DNA of 64,000 nucleotides from Diplonema papillatum (taxonomy: Eukaryota; Euglenozoa; Diplonemea; Diplonemida; Diplonemidae): assembly GCA_030068145.1 (NCBI GenBank), contig JAPJBO010000276.1, positions 186,001 through 250,000 on the forward strand. Direction: 5' to 3'. The position numbers and the translations under genes were made by a program. Position 1 is the first letter of the stretch. Each line of letters starts with the position of its first letter. The notes below the pieces were generated by a model that was not told the DNA's origin, made no database searches, and was given only the letters and a program-made list of their open reading frames with translations. Below are positions 1 to 10,098 of the stretch, piece after piece.

Positions 1-4
1 GCCT

Positions 5-222
5 TCTCCCCGTGACGGATTCGCCTGTGCTCTGGAAGCACAGATGGTCCTGGCTGTGACGAGCTACGATGAAAACCAAACTCACAGCGCTGCCCGTCTG
101 CAGACACGCAGGTTCCGGTCCGCCTTATGTGTGTCCATGGCTTACAGGACCGAAACACGGCGTAGACGGGACCAGTGCGGTGTTGAGCACATATCCATTC
201 CAAGCACGTTCTTGCAACCCCC
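5..222 (+). repeat. Dispersed repeat R1, copy 1
   Basis: This ~220-bp interspersed repeat also occurs at 33440-33580 (partial), 36925-37170 (partial, its end tandemly repeated), 41960-42095, 42512-42735 and 57430-57575. Shared blocks include CCGTGACGGATTCGCCTGTG at the start, CTGTCTGCAGACACTCAGG in the middle and CATTCCAAGCACGTTCTTGC at the end. No conserved ORF or poly-A tail is visible, so it is a non-autonomous element of unknown class. Confidence 0.75.
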
Positions 223-604
223 CTCCAGGGGGTACCACCCCCTCGCCCCATCTTAACGACGCTTTACGCAAGCGTCGCCCAAGCCCCCCCCCCTTCCGTA
301 TGAAGAAGCGAATGATAGAACCGTGCCTCCTCTCCCTAACCATCAAGCGTTCCGCTTCGGCTATTCCTCTTTCTCCCTCCTTTCTTCTGCTTCTTGTGCC
401 TCCTTCCCCTTCTCCTTCTTCTCCAACCATTTTTCATCTTATTTTTTGTTTGCTGTTTATGACACTGTTCCTCGGTCCGTTGTTTTCTCCGGCGTTTTTT
501 CTTCCTCCTTCTTCTCGTCTGCAACAAGGCAGCGTGCACGAAGACGGCGCTCGCGGTCATGTGCACCCTTAGTGAGCCAGTCCACCCCTATTTTCTGGAA
601 CTGC

Positions 605-845
605 GTCATACACGGTGAACTCCAGCAACTTTTACTCGAGTGAAACCAGACTCTCCAAAAGCGGGTCCGGAAATAGGGTGTGAAATAGGGTGTGCACACC
701 CTATTTTACACCCTATTTCACAGCCTATTTCACACCCTATTTCACACCCTATTTCACACCCTCCTGGTCCGGGCTCCTGGTAAGTTCCCGAAACTCCCCG
801 ACACTTCCCCGAAACTCCCCGATACTCAGCCCGATTTTTATGGGA
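605..845 (+). repeat. Direct repeat with 12-bp satellite, left copy
   Basis: GGTGAACTCCAGCAACTTTT followed by CTCGAG and a run of GAAATAGGGTGT units (both orientations, about 660-760), then a segment rich in GGGGAGTTTCGGGG-type motifs on the opposite strand. The opening block and the satellite recur at 1893-2060. The pair could be the ends of a ~1.4-kb element, but no ORF links them. Confidence 0.5.
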
Positions 846-861
846 AAAAGTGGGGCTGCCG

Positions 862-1012
862 GTAAGGGCAGGTGTACAGATTGGTAGTTGAGTGGACAGA
901 TCGGTGGATGGGGGTGGGCAGGTCGGTGGATGGATGAATAGGTGGGTAGTTGGGTAGACGGGTGGGTGGATGGGGTGAGGTGTGCAGGTAGGTGTGCCAG
1001 TGTGCTCGGACG
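862..1012 (+). repeat. Degenerate GGTGGATG/GGTAGGTG microsatellite
   Basis: About 150 bp of imperfect G-rich tetra- to octamers (GGTGGATG, GGTGGGTA, GGTAGGTG). Simple sequence; the ORFs through it on either strand are compositional. Confidence 0.7.
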
Positions 1013-1494
1013 CGGCTCTCTTGAACCGTCCGTGTTCCTCCTCCTCCGATCCTCTTCCTTGGGCACCTCGACAGCTCGCAGGGCGTTTCTTCAGAACGTG
1101 CGAGAGAACTCGGATGCATCTGCCAACTGTAGCTTGGACTCCTAGGCAGTTGTTGAGGCATACCCTGCAGCCTGCGGATTCGGAGGGCCTCAAGGCGAAC
1201 CAGGAGTTGCTGGAAAACCTGCAGGGCCTGCTTGAGTCCTTGAACACCGTGAGGAGTGGAACAGGACGCGTCTTGTGCATGAGCGCAGGTTCAACCATCA
1301 TCTGACTCTTCGGTACCACGAGTTTGCCATTCATATGTCAAACTCTCCAATTCCCTCTTGGGTTTTGGTTTGGGCAAGAAGTGTTCGCGCCCGCCATCTG
1401 AGCCTCGAGACCGGGGTTCGCACTTCGTCCTCAGCTGCTCTCGGCGGAACCAGCACTACGTTGACTCGCTTCGCTTGCTTCGGCGGAGACGCTA

Positions 1495-1650
1495 GCAGGT
1501 GCAGCTTAGCATGCAGCGTAGCATGCAACGTAGCATGCAGCATTGCATGCAGCGGTGCATCAGCAGTAGCAGCGCGGTGCATGTAGCTGGTACATGCTAG
1601 TGGGTGTACGTAGCACAGCAGCACAGCAGCAGCACAGCAGCAGCACAGGT
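1495..1650 (+). repeat. GCATGC-rich and CAG-rich simple repeat
   Basis: First a series of TAGCATGCA/AGCATGCAG palindromic units, then (CAGCACAG)n. Both are low-complexity tracts within otherwise featureless DNA. Confidence 0.65.
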
Positions 1651-1892
1651 CCATCACACAGAGGATACATTCTTCGGAGGCTCACGCACTCAAAGATCGA
1701 CTTATAAGCACTGTATCCTCTACACGGTGTCGTGCGCGGGGGCTGATCAGCTCCGGTTTCCGCTTCTCTGCCGTCCATCCGACCCCTCCCGCCACTGCCG
1801 TACGATGGTGCCCCTTCCGACAGCACTGTCCGGGCCTCCGGCTCCGGTCCGCGTGCCTCCTGCAGTGCTCGCACGGTGGCTTCTCGTGGTCG

Positions 1893-2060
1893 AGACTGCA
1901 CGGTGAACTCCAGCAACTTTTGCTCGAGCCAAAGTCCGGCCTCAAGTGCGGGTGTGACCACACCCGGAAATAGGGTGTGAAATAGAGGGTGTGAAATAGG
2001 CCACCTGGTCCAGACGAAAATATCGGGGAGTTTCGGGGAAATTCGGGGAGTTTCGGGGTA
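1893..2060 (+). repeat. Direct repeat, right copy
   Basis: Second copy of the block at 605-845: GGTGAACTCCAGCAACTTTT, CTCGAG, CGGAAATAGGGTGTGAAATA and then GGGGAGTTTCGGGG units. The intervening 1.05 kb contains no convincing gene. Confidence 0.5.
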
Positions 2061-2334
2061 TTTCCTTTGTGGCGACCACTTTCCCTGCAGCCGGCCTTGG
2101 CGAAGGTGGGGAGGGGGCTACGCTATTATGGCCCTACCTTGCGCAAAGCGGTCCCGTGTTTGGCTATGCCCCGAAGACGAAGATAGAGGCTGAGAAGGAA
2201 GGACAGACTGGGAGGTACAGGTTGACACGGTTTGACACAGGTAGCGACAGGATCCGCGGCAAGGAGAGCAGGAACCGTTCCACCAGAGGTCGTGCGGGTA
2301 CAGAGACGATGCTCGTGCTCGAGTCGCAGCTGGG

Positions 2335-2727
2335 ATGAACATGCACGCCTTCAATGATGAGGTCTGGGGGATGGACGTATTTTCCACGTGGGGAGGAAAG
2401 GATTGGACGTGCTGGTGGGACGCCTTCGAAGACGGCACCTCCGAAGAAGGGGCGGAGACCCAGCGCATGGAGGTAAGCGCCCAGGCCACCACCACGATTG
2501 CCTGCAGCACGATATGCCGATGTGCGGAGTCGGCGGCGAAGAGACAGAAGCGCGGGCCTTCGCCCCCGGGGACGCCCGAAGCGACACCGAAGTCGAGACG
2601 CAAGCTGCGACCATCGGCCCAAAGCGCCACAAGGGAAGCGGCGGATGCCGGCGCCAACACCGCCATCGAGAACGCCGCAGAAGGCGACGACACTAGGACG
2701 GCCGCTGGCAACGAAGCGGCGGCGTAA
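2335..2727 (+). CDS. Hypothetical ORF, doubtful
   Basis: A 130-residue ATG-initiated ORF. Its first 47 residues are acidic and tryptophan-rich (GGKDWTCWWDAFEDG), and the rest is low-complexity, Ala/Arg/Pro-rich. A GTAAGC donor-like site follows residue 47 (after 2475), so only the first part may be coding. All three forward frames stay open through 2.4-2.7 kb because of high GC, which weakens the case. No family recognised. Confidence 0.2.
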   Translation: MNMHAFNDEVWGMDVFSTWGGKDWTCWWDAFEDGTSEEGAETQRMEVSAQATTTIACSTICRCAESAAKRQKRGPSPPGTPEATPKSRRKLRPSAQSATREAADAGANTAIENAAEGDDTRTAAGNEAAA

Positions 2728-2879
2728 GGACTCGCCATCATCGAAGACAGAGACGTGCACTCCGCGGCGGGCAGAGGTGCAAGATAAAGTGCCAGTGACG
2801 AAGAGAGGTAGCACGAAGAGGTCACGAAAGAGAGCAGATGCAGATTATCGCCGCAGGCTCTTTGCATGCTAACCCTAAC

Positions 2880-3640
2880 CACCAGGACCAGGGGCAGTTA
2901 CGGTCGAAGACGGCAATTCGGGCGAGGAGTAAGGTTGATAACCAAAATGAGAGGCACGATGGCCATCCTGAAAGCAGGGTTGCAGGATGATGCTTGGCCG
3001 AGGATAAGGTTGCTATGGCGACTGGGACAGAGAGATAGCGCAAGATAGAGAGTCCTCCTTATGGGGTGGTCACGCCTTCGCAGTCCCATGGCCTCCACCC
3101 ACCTGCATACGGTCGTCGACTGACCTTTCCCGGGACGAGCTGGAATGCGGGTACCATCTTTCCGGAGATTTCCGGTTCCTCCCGTACTCTACAACTCCAC
3201 ATAAGTGAACGTGGACTCCGAAGTGGACACTCCTTTCAACCGGGTGCACGAATTCAAAATTCCGGGACGGGTTGACCCACTGTTTCCGATGCGGCTTCCG
3301 ATCATTGAAGGCTAAACTCGGGTGCAGGAGCGGTGCTCGTCGTGTTCGGGACCAGATGAGACGACTGGGTCTGCCCGGTTTACACGTGACTGCTGCAGCA
3401 TGGTGGGTGGGAAAAACTTGAGTCCTCCGATTAACCACACCCCTGAGGGCTGTGTGAAGTTCTCTTGTGGGTGCATCAACTCCCTCAGCGAAACCGTGAA
3501 AATGACGATGCGATGCAGGGGACAGGGGTGGACCAGCTTGCTTACGATTCAATTACAATTGCAGGGGATCTGGCTCTACAGGCTTTGAATGGAGACCGCG
3601 ATTATTCACGAGATTAAACACACACCCACACCCTGCACAA
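2880..3640. other. Interval without recognisable feature
   Basis: I see no gene or repeat shared with the rest of the window here. A pyrimidine-rich stretch and an AACTCAG at about 3645 may be the end of an intron leading into the FYRN-FYRC exon. Confidence 0.4.
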
Positions 3641-3680
3641 CTCAGGCGCAACCTACTATGACGGAATAAAGTTGGACACC

Positions 3681-4433
3681 ATGCGCAAACCTCAGGCGAC
3701 AGCCGTCGTCGACAACAACGCCGCGTTCAAGGACGCGCTGGCCAAGCTCGAGGCGGGGATCATCCCGAACGAGAAGCACCCGATTTTCGAAGCCGCCTTC
3801 GGCTCGAACGGGGGCCTGAAGCTCCAGCGCCTGGGCTACCTCACGGACCACCAGCTCCGGGGGGTGAGGTACCCTGCTGGGTACGTGAGCCTGCGGTCGT
3901 GGAAGTCGTGGGAAAACGGCGAGCCGTTCTGGTACAAGTGTTCGACCGAAGGCTCGGGAGGCGATTTGTGCTTCGTGATCGAAGGCCCGAAGGGCGAGGA
4001 GGTCAAGGCCGGGAACCCGACGGCGGCGGTCAGAACCGTGCACAGGCGCGTGCAGGACGCGGGGCTGCCGGTGGGCAAATGCCCGGCCGGAAGGGAGTTC
4101 TTCGGCTTCGGCAGCCCAGGCGTGAAGAAGCTGCTTGAGCGCCTGCCGGGGGTGGGTCTGCAGGCCGATGCGCCGGAGGACGGAGCAGACCAAGCAGAGG
4201 CCAATCGCGCGAAACCGGGCGCGGAACCCGTCGACGCCAGGCTGGCCTTGTTCGGCGGCGGAGGGGAGGGCGCTCTGTCCTTGCCGCCGCAGACTACGGT
4301 GCCCACGCCGCGCCCGCTGCGGTCCTGGACCGGCGCTCGCCACGCGTCGAACGCGGAACTGCGCAAGAGCGTCGAGCGAGCGGTCAAAGCGGCGCAACGA
4401 GTGCTGGCGGAGTACGGCAACGTGAGCGGGTAG
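3681..4433 (+). CDS. FYRN-FYRC (FY-rich) domain protein, probably one exon
   Basis: The 250-residue reading frame contains both halves of an FY-rich module. FYRN lies around residues 59-77 (RYPAGYVSLRSW; family pattern YP-G-x-S-R). FYRC lies around residues 85-160 and ends in FFGFGSPGVKKLLERLPGV, a close match to the family's GxSxPxVxKLLExLPG. FYRN/FYRC pairs occur in chromatin proteins (MLL-type methyltransferases, JmjC demethylases, TBRG1), so a nuclear, chromatin-linked role is inferred from the family; no catalytic domain is present. The ATG at 3681 is the first in frame, but the frame is open back to a possible CAG acceptor at 3645. The end is uncertain: GTACGG near 4418 and GTGAGC near 4424 are both possible donors, in which case the TAG at 4433 would be intronic. 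A broken copy of the 3' part lies at 5291-5404. Confidence 0.65.
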   Translation: MRKPQATAVVDNNAAFKDALAKLEAGIIPNEKHPIFEAAFGSNGGLKLQRLGYLTDHQLRGVRYPAGYVSLRSWKSWENGEPFWYKCSTEGSGGDLCFVIEGPKGEEVKAGNPTAAVRTVHRRVQDAGLPVGKCPAGREFFGFGSPGVKKLLERLPGVGLQADAPEDGADQAEANRAKPGAEPVDARLALFGGGGEGALSLPPQTTVPTPRPLRSWTGARHASNAELRKSVERAVKAAQRVLAEYGNVSG

Positions 4434-5180
4434 CCCGCTCCCCGCGTGCTTGATGCTAGCCATCAAGCACACGCAAACGAGCCCCCCACCTGATGTACGG
4501 TACAGGACAGTGCTCCCGCTAACGAAGAAGTGCGAGGAATTCCTCAAAAAAAAAAGAGGCTGGAAAAAAGAGGGTGAGGAATTCCTCATGAGCAATTCCT
4601 CACCTTTTTCTAGTATCATAAAATATGTAGCCAAAGTACTGCATCACGGTCTACTCTCTGCTGGGCAGACGTTTGGCTGCCACGGGGCTGGAGCCGAGTA
4701 AGAAAGTTGAGGCTCAGAAGCAGCCCCGGATTTCTTGACTGCCTTGTTCCATCTGATCTCCGGTCTCATCTACTCGTGCCAATGATTTACCAGCACGCAG
4801 TATCTGGGTGGTGGTTGAAATTGAAATGGGCTGTTGTCGCCGTTTACGGGGGCAATCCAGGCAAGTCAAGTCACCTGAACAACACAGCCGAATAGGTTGG
4901 GTTTGGGGCGGCGGCACAGAGCAATCACCTTTGGAATGTGCACTGACAAACAGACTGAGAAGAGCAACCTTTCTTCACCTGAATGTACCGTACCGTTCGC
5001 CGGGGGGCAGAGCCCCCCGGACCTCTCCCTTTGAAAGATTCGGGTGGAGCACCTAAACAACATGCACCAACATAGGGGGAAAATTTGGGGCGCAACAAAA
5101 AACAGCCCAAACCAGGTTTTTGGGTTCCTCACCAAAAGTGAGGTTAGCGGGAGCACTGCTAGAGGAACCAGATAAAAGAG
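4434..5180. other. Non-coding interval downstream of the FYR exon
   Basis: Holds a paired GAGGAATTCCTC palindrome (about 4528-4595) and a CCGGGGGGCAGAGCCCCCCGG hairpin near 5000. No gene, rRNA or shared dispersed repeat was recognised. Confidence 0.4.
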
Positions 5181-5184
5181 AGGC

Positions 5185-5545
5185 ACCAAAATCTCCAGAA
5201 ATCAAGAAAAGTGGGATTCTTGTGCTGATTTTGACGCGTTTGGACCGCTGAGGACGTCGGCAACGGTGTTCTATCGGGAGTGGCGGATGCACCTTGTTCG
5301 GCGGCCAGGGCGTCGGAAGAGAGTATGGTGCCCTGCGGTCCAGGCTTCCGCGCTCGCCACGCGTCGAGCGCGCAACTGCGCAAGAGCGTCGAGCGAGCGG
5401 TCAAATGTACCATAGGGGAGTGAGTTGCTTCGAAAATAATGCTTTGAAAATAAGCCACCACATTTCCAGAAATCTAAAAAGTGGAATCATTGTGCTCATT
5501 TTGGCACGTTTTGGACCGTTAAGGAACGTTGGAAAAAGGTGTCCA
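5185..5545 (+). pseudogene. Relic of the FYR exon 3' end between direct repeats
   Basis: Positions 5291-5404 repeat the 3' part of the upstream FYR exon (CTTGTTCGGCGGC, then CGCTCGCCACGCGTCGA and GCGCAAGAGCGTCGAGCGAG) with an internal deletion and no usable reading frame. The relic sits between two ~85-bp diverged direct repeats (5185-5270 and 5455-5545; shared TCCAGAAATC and ATTTTG-C-CGTTTTGGACCG), so it was probably made or moved by local duplication. Confidence 0.7.
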
Positions 5546-6281
5546 AAAAACACACATTTCTGCCCCCCAAACCCGCTTTGTCTGTTTGAACTCTGTCTTT
5601 GCCGGCAGTTGTGGCGACGTGGTACATCGGCCCGAACTCCACGCCACAGCAGTTGGGCCTCTGTTTGTCGACGTACCGCATCAATAGCTAGCCTTCTTCC
5701 GAACACGCGTCTTTCATCGGAAAGGGGGGCTTCGTTCTCTTTCCAGCTTAGCGTGAGTTTGTCCGCCGAAGATGTGAACCGGTGCCTCTTGTCTCAGCCA
5801 GCAGCCGCTGGCTAGCGAATGCAGAAAACAGAAAGAAGTTGCTGTCCTCCCATCGAGACGTAGGCCGAAATCGAACGGGACAGCGGGTGTTCAGGAAAAG
5901 AACCCGCGGGAAGACCAGAGGCAAAAACATTCTCATTGACACAACAGAACTTCAGACGACGCGTGCGCAGTTTGAGCCTCGACTGGAATGCCGTTTGAAT
6001 CCTCGACACAGATTGTTGCTGCATATCAAGTGCAGTTTGCTACTAGCTGCTACATGCAACCTCCTGTGGAATCCTTCACTGATTCTTGCTGCATATCACG
6101 TGCAAGCTACTGCCAACCACTACTACATGCAACCAGCTGGCAAAAAAGAGCGGGCGCACGCACTGCTACGCACGTTGTGCAAGAATAGCCACACGCCGAC
6201 AACTCCCACTCCAGGAGGCAGGCTTCGACTGCCCAAAGAAAAATACGTGCCTAAAGTATTCCACCCCCCGGGTCATGGTCG
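5546..6281. other. Non-coding interval upstream of the large gene
   Basis: Contains short diverged repeats around TGCTGCATATCAAGTGCA (about 6010-6130) but no recognised gene. An in-frame TAA shortly before 6282 excludes long upstream extension of exon 1. An AAG at ~6256 could be an acceptor in phase with the GTACGG donor at the end of the FYR exon. Confidence 0.35.
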
Positions 6282-6932
6282 ATGCAAGTCTCTGCAGCGG
6301 AGCTGTGGGAGTACGACGACCTGGAGAACAGGTTTGTGTACACGGGTCCTGCGGACTTGACCGATGAGTTCGCGCTGAGGCAGTCGCTGACCGTCGCGGA
6401 TGTGTTCGAGACGCTTGGGTTGGAGTGCCCTGCGGGTCTGCGGGACGCGGTGGTGACGCTTTCACGCAAGGAGGATGAGACCGTCGACGTGCCGGTTGAA
6501 CGATGCGACCCTAGGCAACCCAAGGGGACCCCAGGGATTGACACTGACGCGGAAGGGTCTGATCCTCGGCTATTCGACGGGCTGTACACATGGCGTCCAT
6601 TGGCGCCGTCAGCCCTCGACCAGTCACCCGTGGTCGGCGAAGAAATGGGGACCCCGCTGGTGTCGTTGGACACCTGCCTGCACGTGTGGAAGACGTGGCT
6701 CGAAAGAATGGTCGACGCCAAGCACATCACCCCCGAGCACATGGACAGCTTCCTCGCCGACGGCGAGACCCACCTCGCCTACAGGGGCACCCTGGCCGCG
6801 GCCCACATTAGCTGGGAAGACTTCGATCCCTCGCTGACCATCTTCGCGGACACCGTTGTTTTGTGCGCGTTTTACTTCACGTACGACTTCGCAGAGAATG
6901 CTTTCTGGGCGGTCTACAACAACCGGGCGCAG
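6282..6932 (+). CDS. Large WWE-PDZ-TPR gene, exon 1
   Basis: First of nine exons (6282-6932, 7999-8231, 11358-13601, 24608-25297, 25995-26610, 27727-27946, 28858-29749, 30618-30908, 32276-32405) whose splice phases fit at every junction and sum to 5,967 nt, giving 1,988 residues. Exon 1 starts with ATG and encodes residues 1-217, ending in phase 0 at CAG before GTGTGTGC. Its acidic N-terminal region (MQVSAAELWEYDDLENRF) has no recognised fold. The last ten residues (FWAVYNNRAQ) look like the start of a WWE-like domain finished in exon 2. It is uncertain whether the FYR exon upstream belongs to the same transcript. The function is unknown; PDZ and TPR regions point to a scaffold. Confidence 0.6.
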
Positions 6933-7149
6933 GTGTGTGCACGCTTTTCAGACGGAGGGGATGGACCGACTCCACATCGGACATGAATGAAGGGCTCACC
7001 GGAGACAAACGGTGCGGGGCAGGAAGCGACCGAAGCATGCCACGACGTGCAGTCTGTCGTCACAGCTTGTTGCTGCATGTTGTGGGAGTCTTTTTTGCGT
7101 GCAATTGTGATACCACTCTACCCCACACTGCTCTATTTTTTTTACCAAA

Positions 7150-7310
7150 CATGAATCGTGGGGGCCTGGTCAACCACCTCATCACTATAGAGCACAAACC
7201 TTTCTCGACAGTGATTGGACAGTCGGGATTGCCGGGGGCGGGTCCATGAAGAAGAGAATTGTAAAGCAAGACCTGCCCCCTGCGCCTGCTGTCTCCGGCT
7301 GCTTCGGCAG
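7150..7310 (+). repeat. Dispersed repeat R5, copy 1 (intron 1)
   Basis: GGGGGCCTGGTCAACCACCT, CTTTCTCGACAGTGATTGGA and CCTGCTGTCTCCGGCTGCTT blocks recur at 31285-31390 and 31690-31755 in intron 8 of the same gene. Class unknown. Confidence 0.7.
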
Positions 7311-7342
7311 ACGACACAACGTCAGACAATACGAAGAGCAGA

Positions 7343-7381
7343 AACTCCTACTACTACTACTACTAATACTACTACTACTGC
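7343..7381 (+). repeat. (CTA)n trinucleotide tract
   Basis: About twelve CTA units with one interruption, in intron 1. Confidence 0.8.
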
Positions 7382-7382
7382 C

Positions 7383-7495
7383 AAACATGAAATGTTGGAG
7401 GAAATGAGAAGCTCGTCGCCGCAAACCGTGGCGTTTTCACTTGCGTCCTGAATCCAGCTTTACGTAAAACGATCAAGCACGAGCTCTTATTTTGT
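7383..7495 (+). repeat. MITE-like repeat R4, copy 1
   Basis: CCAAACATGAAATGTTGGAG, then AGAAGCTCGTCGCCGCAAAC and CAGCTTTACGTAAAA, ending GAGCTCTTATTT. Other copies are at 8436-8582 (nested in a SINE-A copy), 22315-22400, 27045-27195 and 43305-43375. The start (AGAAGCTCGTCGC) and end (GTGACGAGCTCTT) are inverted relative to each other, as in a MITE. Confidence 0.6.
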
Positions 7496-7715
7496 AATAA
7501 GCACCTGCTTTCTAGGACATACTTGAGGAGGCTGCCCGCTGCAAAAGATCAAAGGAGGTAAAAGTGCTGTAGCCCACACGAAACACAGGTGAATCTGGGT
7601 TTAGTGGCGGGCGTAAGCGTTCAACAAAAAAAGACCCACTTTGTAGTTGTATTGTTTTCTCCCCCTCTAGCCTCCTTCGAAGTAAGCACGAGGCAGTCCC
7701 TCGAGTATTTTTTTT
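7496..7715 (+). repeat. SINE-A-like element, copy 1 (intron 1)
   Basis: Family defined by ATAAGCACCTGCTTTGTAGG, TTGAGGAGGCTGCCAG, GCTGTAGCCCACACGAAACA, AGTGGCGGGCGTAAGCGTTC and GACCCACTTTGTAGTTGTAT, ending near CCTCTAGCCTCCTTCGAA. Further copies: 8270-8633 (interrupted by R4), 10099-10226, 10400-10605, 26826-27035, 27964-28112, 42989-43295, 52060-52202, 57784-58010 (interrupted by a MITE), 58471-58617 and 63103-63640. No obvious tRNA or 7SL head was identified. Confidence 0.75.
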
Positions 7716-7998
7716 TTTGCGTCTAACAAATGCAATGTGTCAAGAACAAACCCCGATCGATGGCAGTGGCAGCGTACTATCCGCACTCCCGTTAGACGGA
7801 CCAAAAGCACGTTTGAAGGAAGTGCGCAGCCACCATGCCCGAGCCCCTGCCCAGCCCTGACCGCCAGCCAGCTTCCTGGCACAGCGGCTAACCCACGCCT
7901 CCACCGGACCCCCACGACCTTTTCCATCGAAGGTCGTTTTTTGCACTTTGTTTTTATTATTTTTGAGCCGCCCACGTACAAGCAAAACCCCATCGCAG

Positions 7999-8231
7999 GA
8001 ATGGTCGTGCCACCCGTCATCGAAGCGCATCGAAGAAATGTACCAAGAGTGGCTCCATCAAGAGAACGCAGAAGCAGCCCCCCGGGGCAAGGCGGGCAGC
8101 ACCGCTGCAGGCGCAACCATTGACTTTGACACCGACTTCCGGGCCAACACCGTGTGGGGCGAGACTGTTAAGCGCGTCGTCGCTCGACAGACACCGCCGG
8201 TCTGGTGCAACACGCAGGAACCCGTGTACAG
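7999..8231 (+). CDS. Large WWE-PDZ-TPR gene, exon 2 (WWE-like)
   Basis: Residues 218-295. The acceptor is ATCGCAG at 7998, entered in phase 0, and the donor follows GTGTACAG at 8231, leaving phase 2. With the end of exon 1 it forms a WWE-like region (residues ~205-285): W in FWAVYNN, W in EWSCHPSS, then KRIEEMYQEWL, the IDFDTDF strand and the basic VKRVVARQ. The WWE family pattern is W-x-W, then IExxYQ, then a (V/I)DFxx strand and VRR. WWE domains bind ADP-ribose chains and occur in PARPs and ubiquitin ligases, so ADP-ribose recognition is possible, but the match is only motif-level. Confidence 0.55.
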
Positions 8232-8269
8232 GTGCCATTTTATTTTTTGGTAGGAAAAGAAACTTGTTT

Positions 8270-8633
8270 TTGTATAAGCACCTGCTTTGTAGGAAATGCT
8301 TGAGGAGACTGCCAGTTGCGATAGATCAAGGTAAATGTGCTGTAGCCCACACGAAACACAGGTAAAGCTGGGTTTAGTGGCGGGCGTAAGCGTTCAACAA
8401 AAAAGACCCACTTTGTAGTTGTATTGTTTTTTACCAAACATGAAATGTTGGAGAAAATGAGAAGCTCGTCGCCGCAAACCGTGGCGTTTTCACTTGCGTC
8501 CTGAATCCAGCTTTACGTAAAAAACGATCAGGCACTGCGTTCAACGAAAAGCGGTTGTGCGAGTGACGAGCTCTTATTTCTCCCCCTCTAGCCTCCTTCG
8601 AAATGAGCACAAGGCAGTCCCTCGAGTATTTCT
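8270..8633 (+). repeat. SINE-A copy 2 interrupted by R4
   Basis: The SINE-A sequence runs 8270-8435, breaks at the TATTGTTTT block, and resumes at 8583 with TCCCCCTCTAGCCTCCTTCG. The interruption (8436-8582) is a complete R4 repeat, which shows R4 inserting into SINE-A and gives a relative age. Confidence 0.7.
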
Positions 8634-8834
8634 TTGAAGACTACTAATAATCCGAACGACAGGTTTGCCGCTCCAATCCGTCCAGAGAAACAAACGCAGC
8701 ACCACATCATGTGGTCAGCAGCAAGATTAGCAGATTTCTGGTTTCACCTTTTAATCCAACCATACGGCGCGCGGCAAGCAGAGCAGGAGCGGTGGACGAG
8801 GGTGACAGACACAAGCATAGGAGTGAGGACTTTA

Positions 8835-10098
8835 TTATATGAGACGATGCCAAAAGGGGGGGGGGGTGGTTTGGGCAGATGTTTTCTGGTATAGTATGAT
8901 ACTGGGCATGTGGGGTATAGGACCCATACCCCCCCAGAAACCATGTTTTCGGGCCGATTTTGGGGCCAAATGCCCTCGGAGAACCTTTTTCTGAGCGCAA
9001 AACTCAGTTGTTGTGGACTTTGAGAGGCCCCAGGTAGGGTTACGGCTACGGCGGCAGCACCCACCCAGAACAGGAACTTAACTCTGTTCTCAGAATGCGT
9101 GACTCGTAAATGCGTTTCGTTCGAAGAATTGGCTCAAAAATTTGCAAGGCAAGACGCACACGAAGTACGATAGGTCACAGGGCTCCATGCGGAGACACTT
9201 TAGAGCGACGAGAGCCTTTCTGATGAAAGCTGCAGGAGTTGACCCGATTGCGCCCGGGGTCTCTGTACAGAGGGCGACCGACAAAGGTGACCCATGAGGC
9301 AGCAGGCATTCGACGATCTCGTGGAGGCAACCACCGACGTCGTGGGTCACGGAAACACTGTCGTGCACAAGACGTTCGTCGCACAAATCCTTCTAGCACA
9401 GGCTGGTGGACGAAGAAGGCCAACTAACGGCAAAGGTGTCGTACAACACGTACCGCCAGCTACGTGGTGCCCGGTTCGAACACCTGGCCGGACGTGTGCG
9501 ACACCTGCAGAAGGGAACACGATTAACCATCGCCTTCGTGAGGTTACCAGCAGCAAACTCACTTCTTTCGATCCGACAAGCCGATTTCTGCCAATAAAAG
9601 TTGCCAATACTGCCAGAAGAACCTGGGGTCAGCTTTTTTAACAACCAGGGGCCTCGCCTCCTTGATGATTGATTTGCGTTGGATGACAGGTGACTCGATC
9701 CAACTTGGGGAACTGTTTTAGCTGGTGTACAGTGGGTTTCACACTGGATTTGCGGGTGTCACACTGGATTCCGCACTGGATTTTTGGGTGTCAGTGGATT
9801 TCACGCTGGATTTGCGGGTGTGGCACACTGGATCTAGCAGGTGTGCCCACGCCCGACACTTTGGCCGCACAGTTAACACCCCCACACGATGCTGGAGTGC
9901 ACCGTGCGGGGCCTCGAAACCCACAGGAACAGAGTTTTGCGCTCAGAAAAAGGCTCTCCGAGGGCATTTGGCCCCAAAACCGGCCCGAAAAAATGGTTTC
10001 TGGGGGGATATGGGTCCCATACCCCACATGCCCAGTATCGTACTATGCCATAAAACATCTGCCCAAACCCCCCCCGCTTTTGGCATCGTACCATATAA
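8835..10098. mobile_element. Long-TIR DNA transposon, non-autonomous (T1)
   Basis: About 190 bp at 8835-9030 are repeated in inverted orientation at 9908-10098. The tips read ATGAGACGATGCCAAAAG on the left and ATGGTACGATGCCAAAAGCG on the complement of the right. Arms share GTTTTGCGCTCAGAAAAAGG and ATTTGGCCCCAAAA. The interior carries only broken frames (best 9294-9420, ending near AQILLAQAGG, and 9406-9597) and an ~18-bp minisatellite CACTGGATTTGCGGGTGT at 9745-9850. The right end abuts a SINE-A copy. Long arms resemble Mutator-like or Foldback elements, but no transposase domain was recognised. Confidence 0.7.
9294..9597 (+). pseudogene. Broken ORF inside T1
   Basis: Two overlapping frames, 9294-9641 (RQQAFDDLVEATTDVVGHGN) and 9406-9597 (AKVSYNTYRQLRGARFEHLA), look like one protein interrupted by a frameshift. 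No family could be assigned. It may be remnant transposase or captured host sequence. Confidence 0.3.

Noticed and set aside
2118..2882. 254-residue minus-strand ORF
   Set aside because: Low-complexity Ala/Ser-rich frame opposite another GC-rich open stretch; no motif or splice context.
4985..5030. Hairpin near 5000 as a transcription terminator
   Set aside because: No U-tract or gene end nearby; probably a GC palindrome only.
8876..10090. LTR pair
   Set aside because: The arms are inverted, not direct, so they are transposon TIRs.
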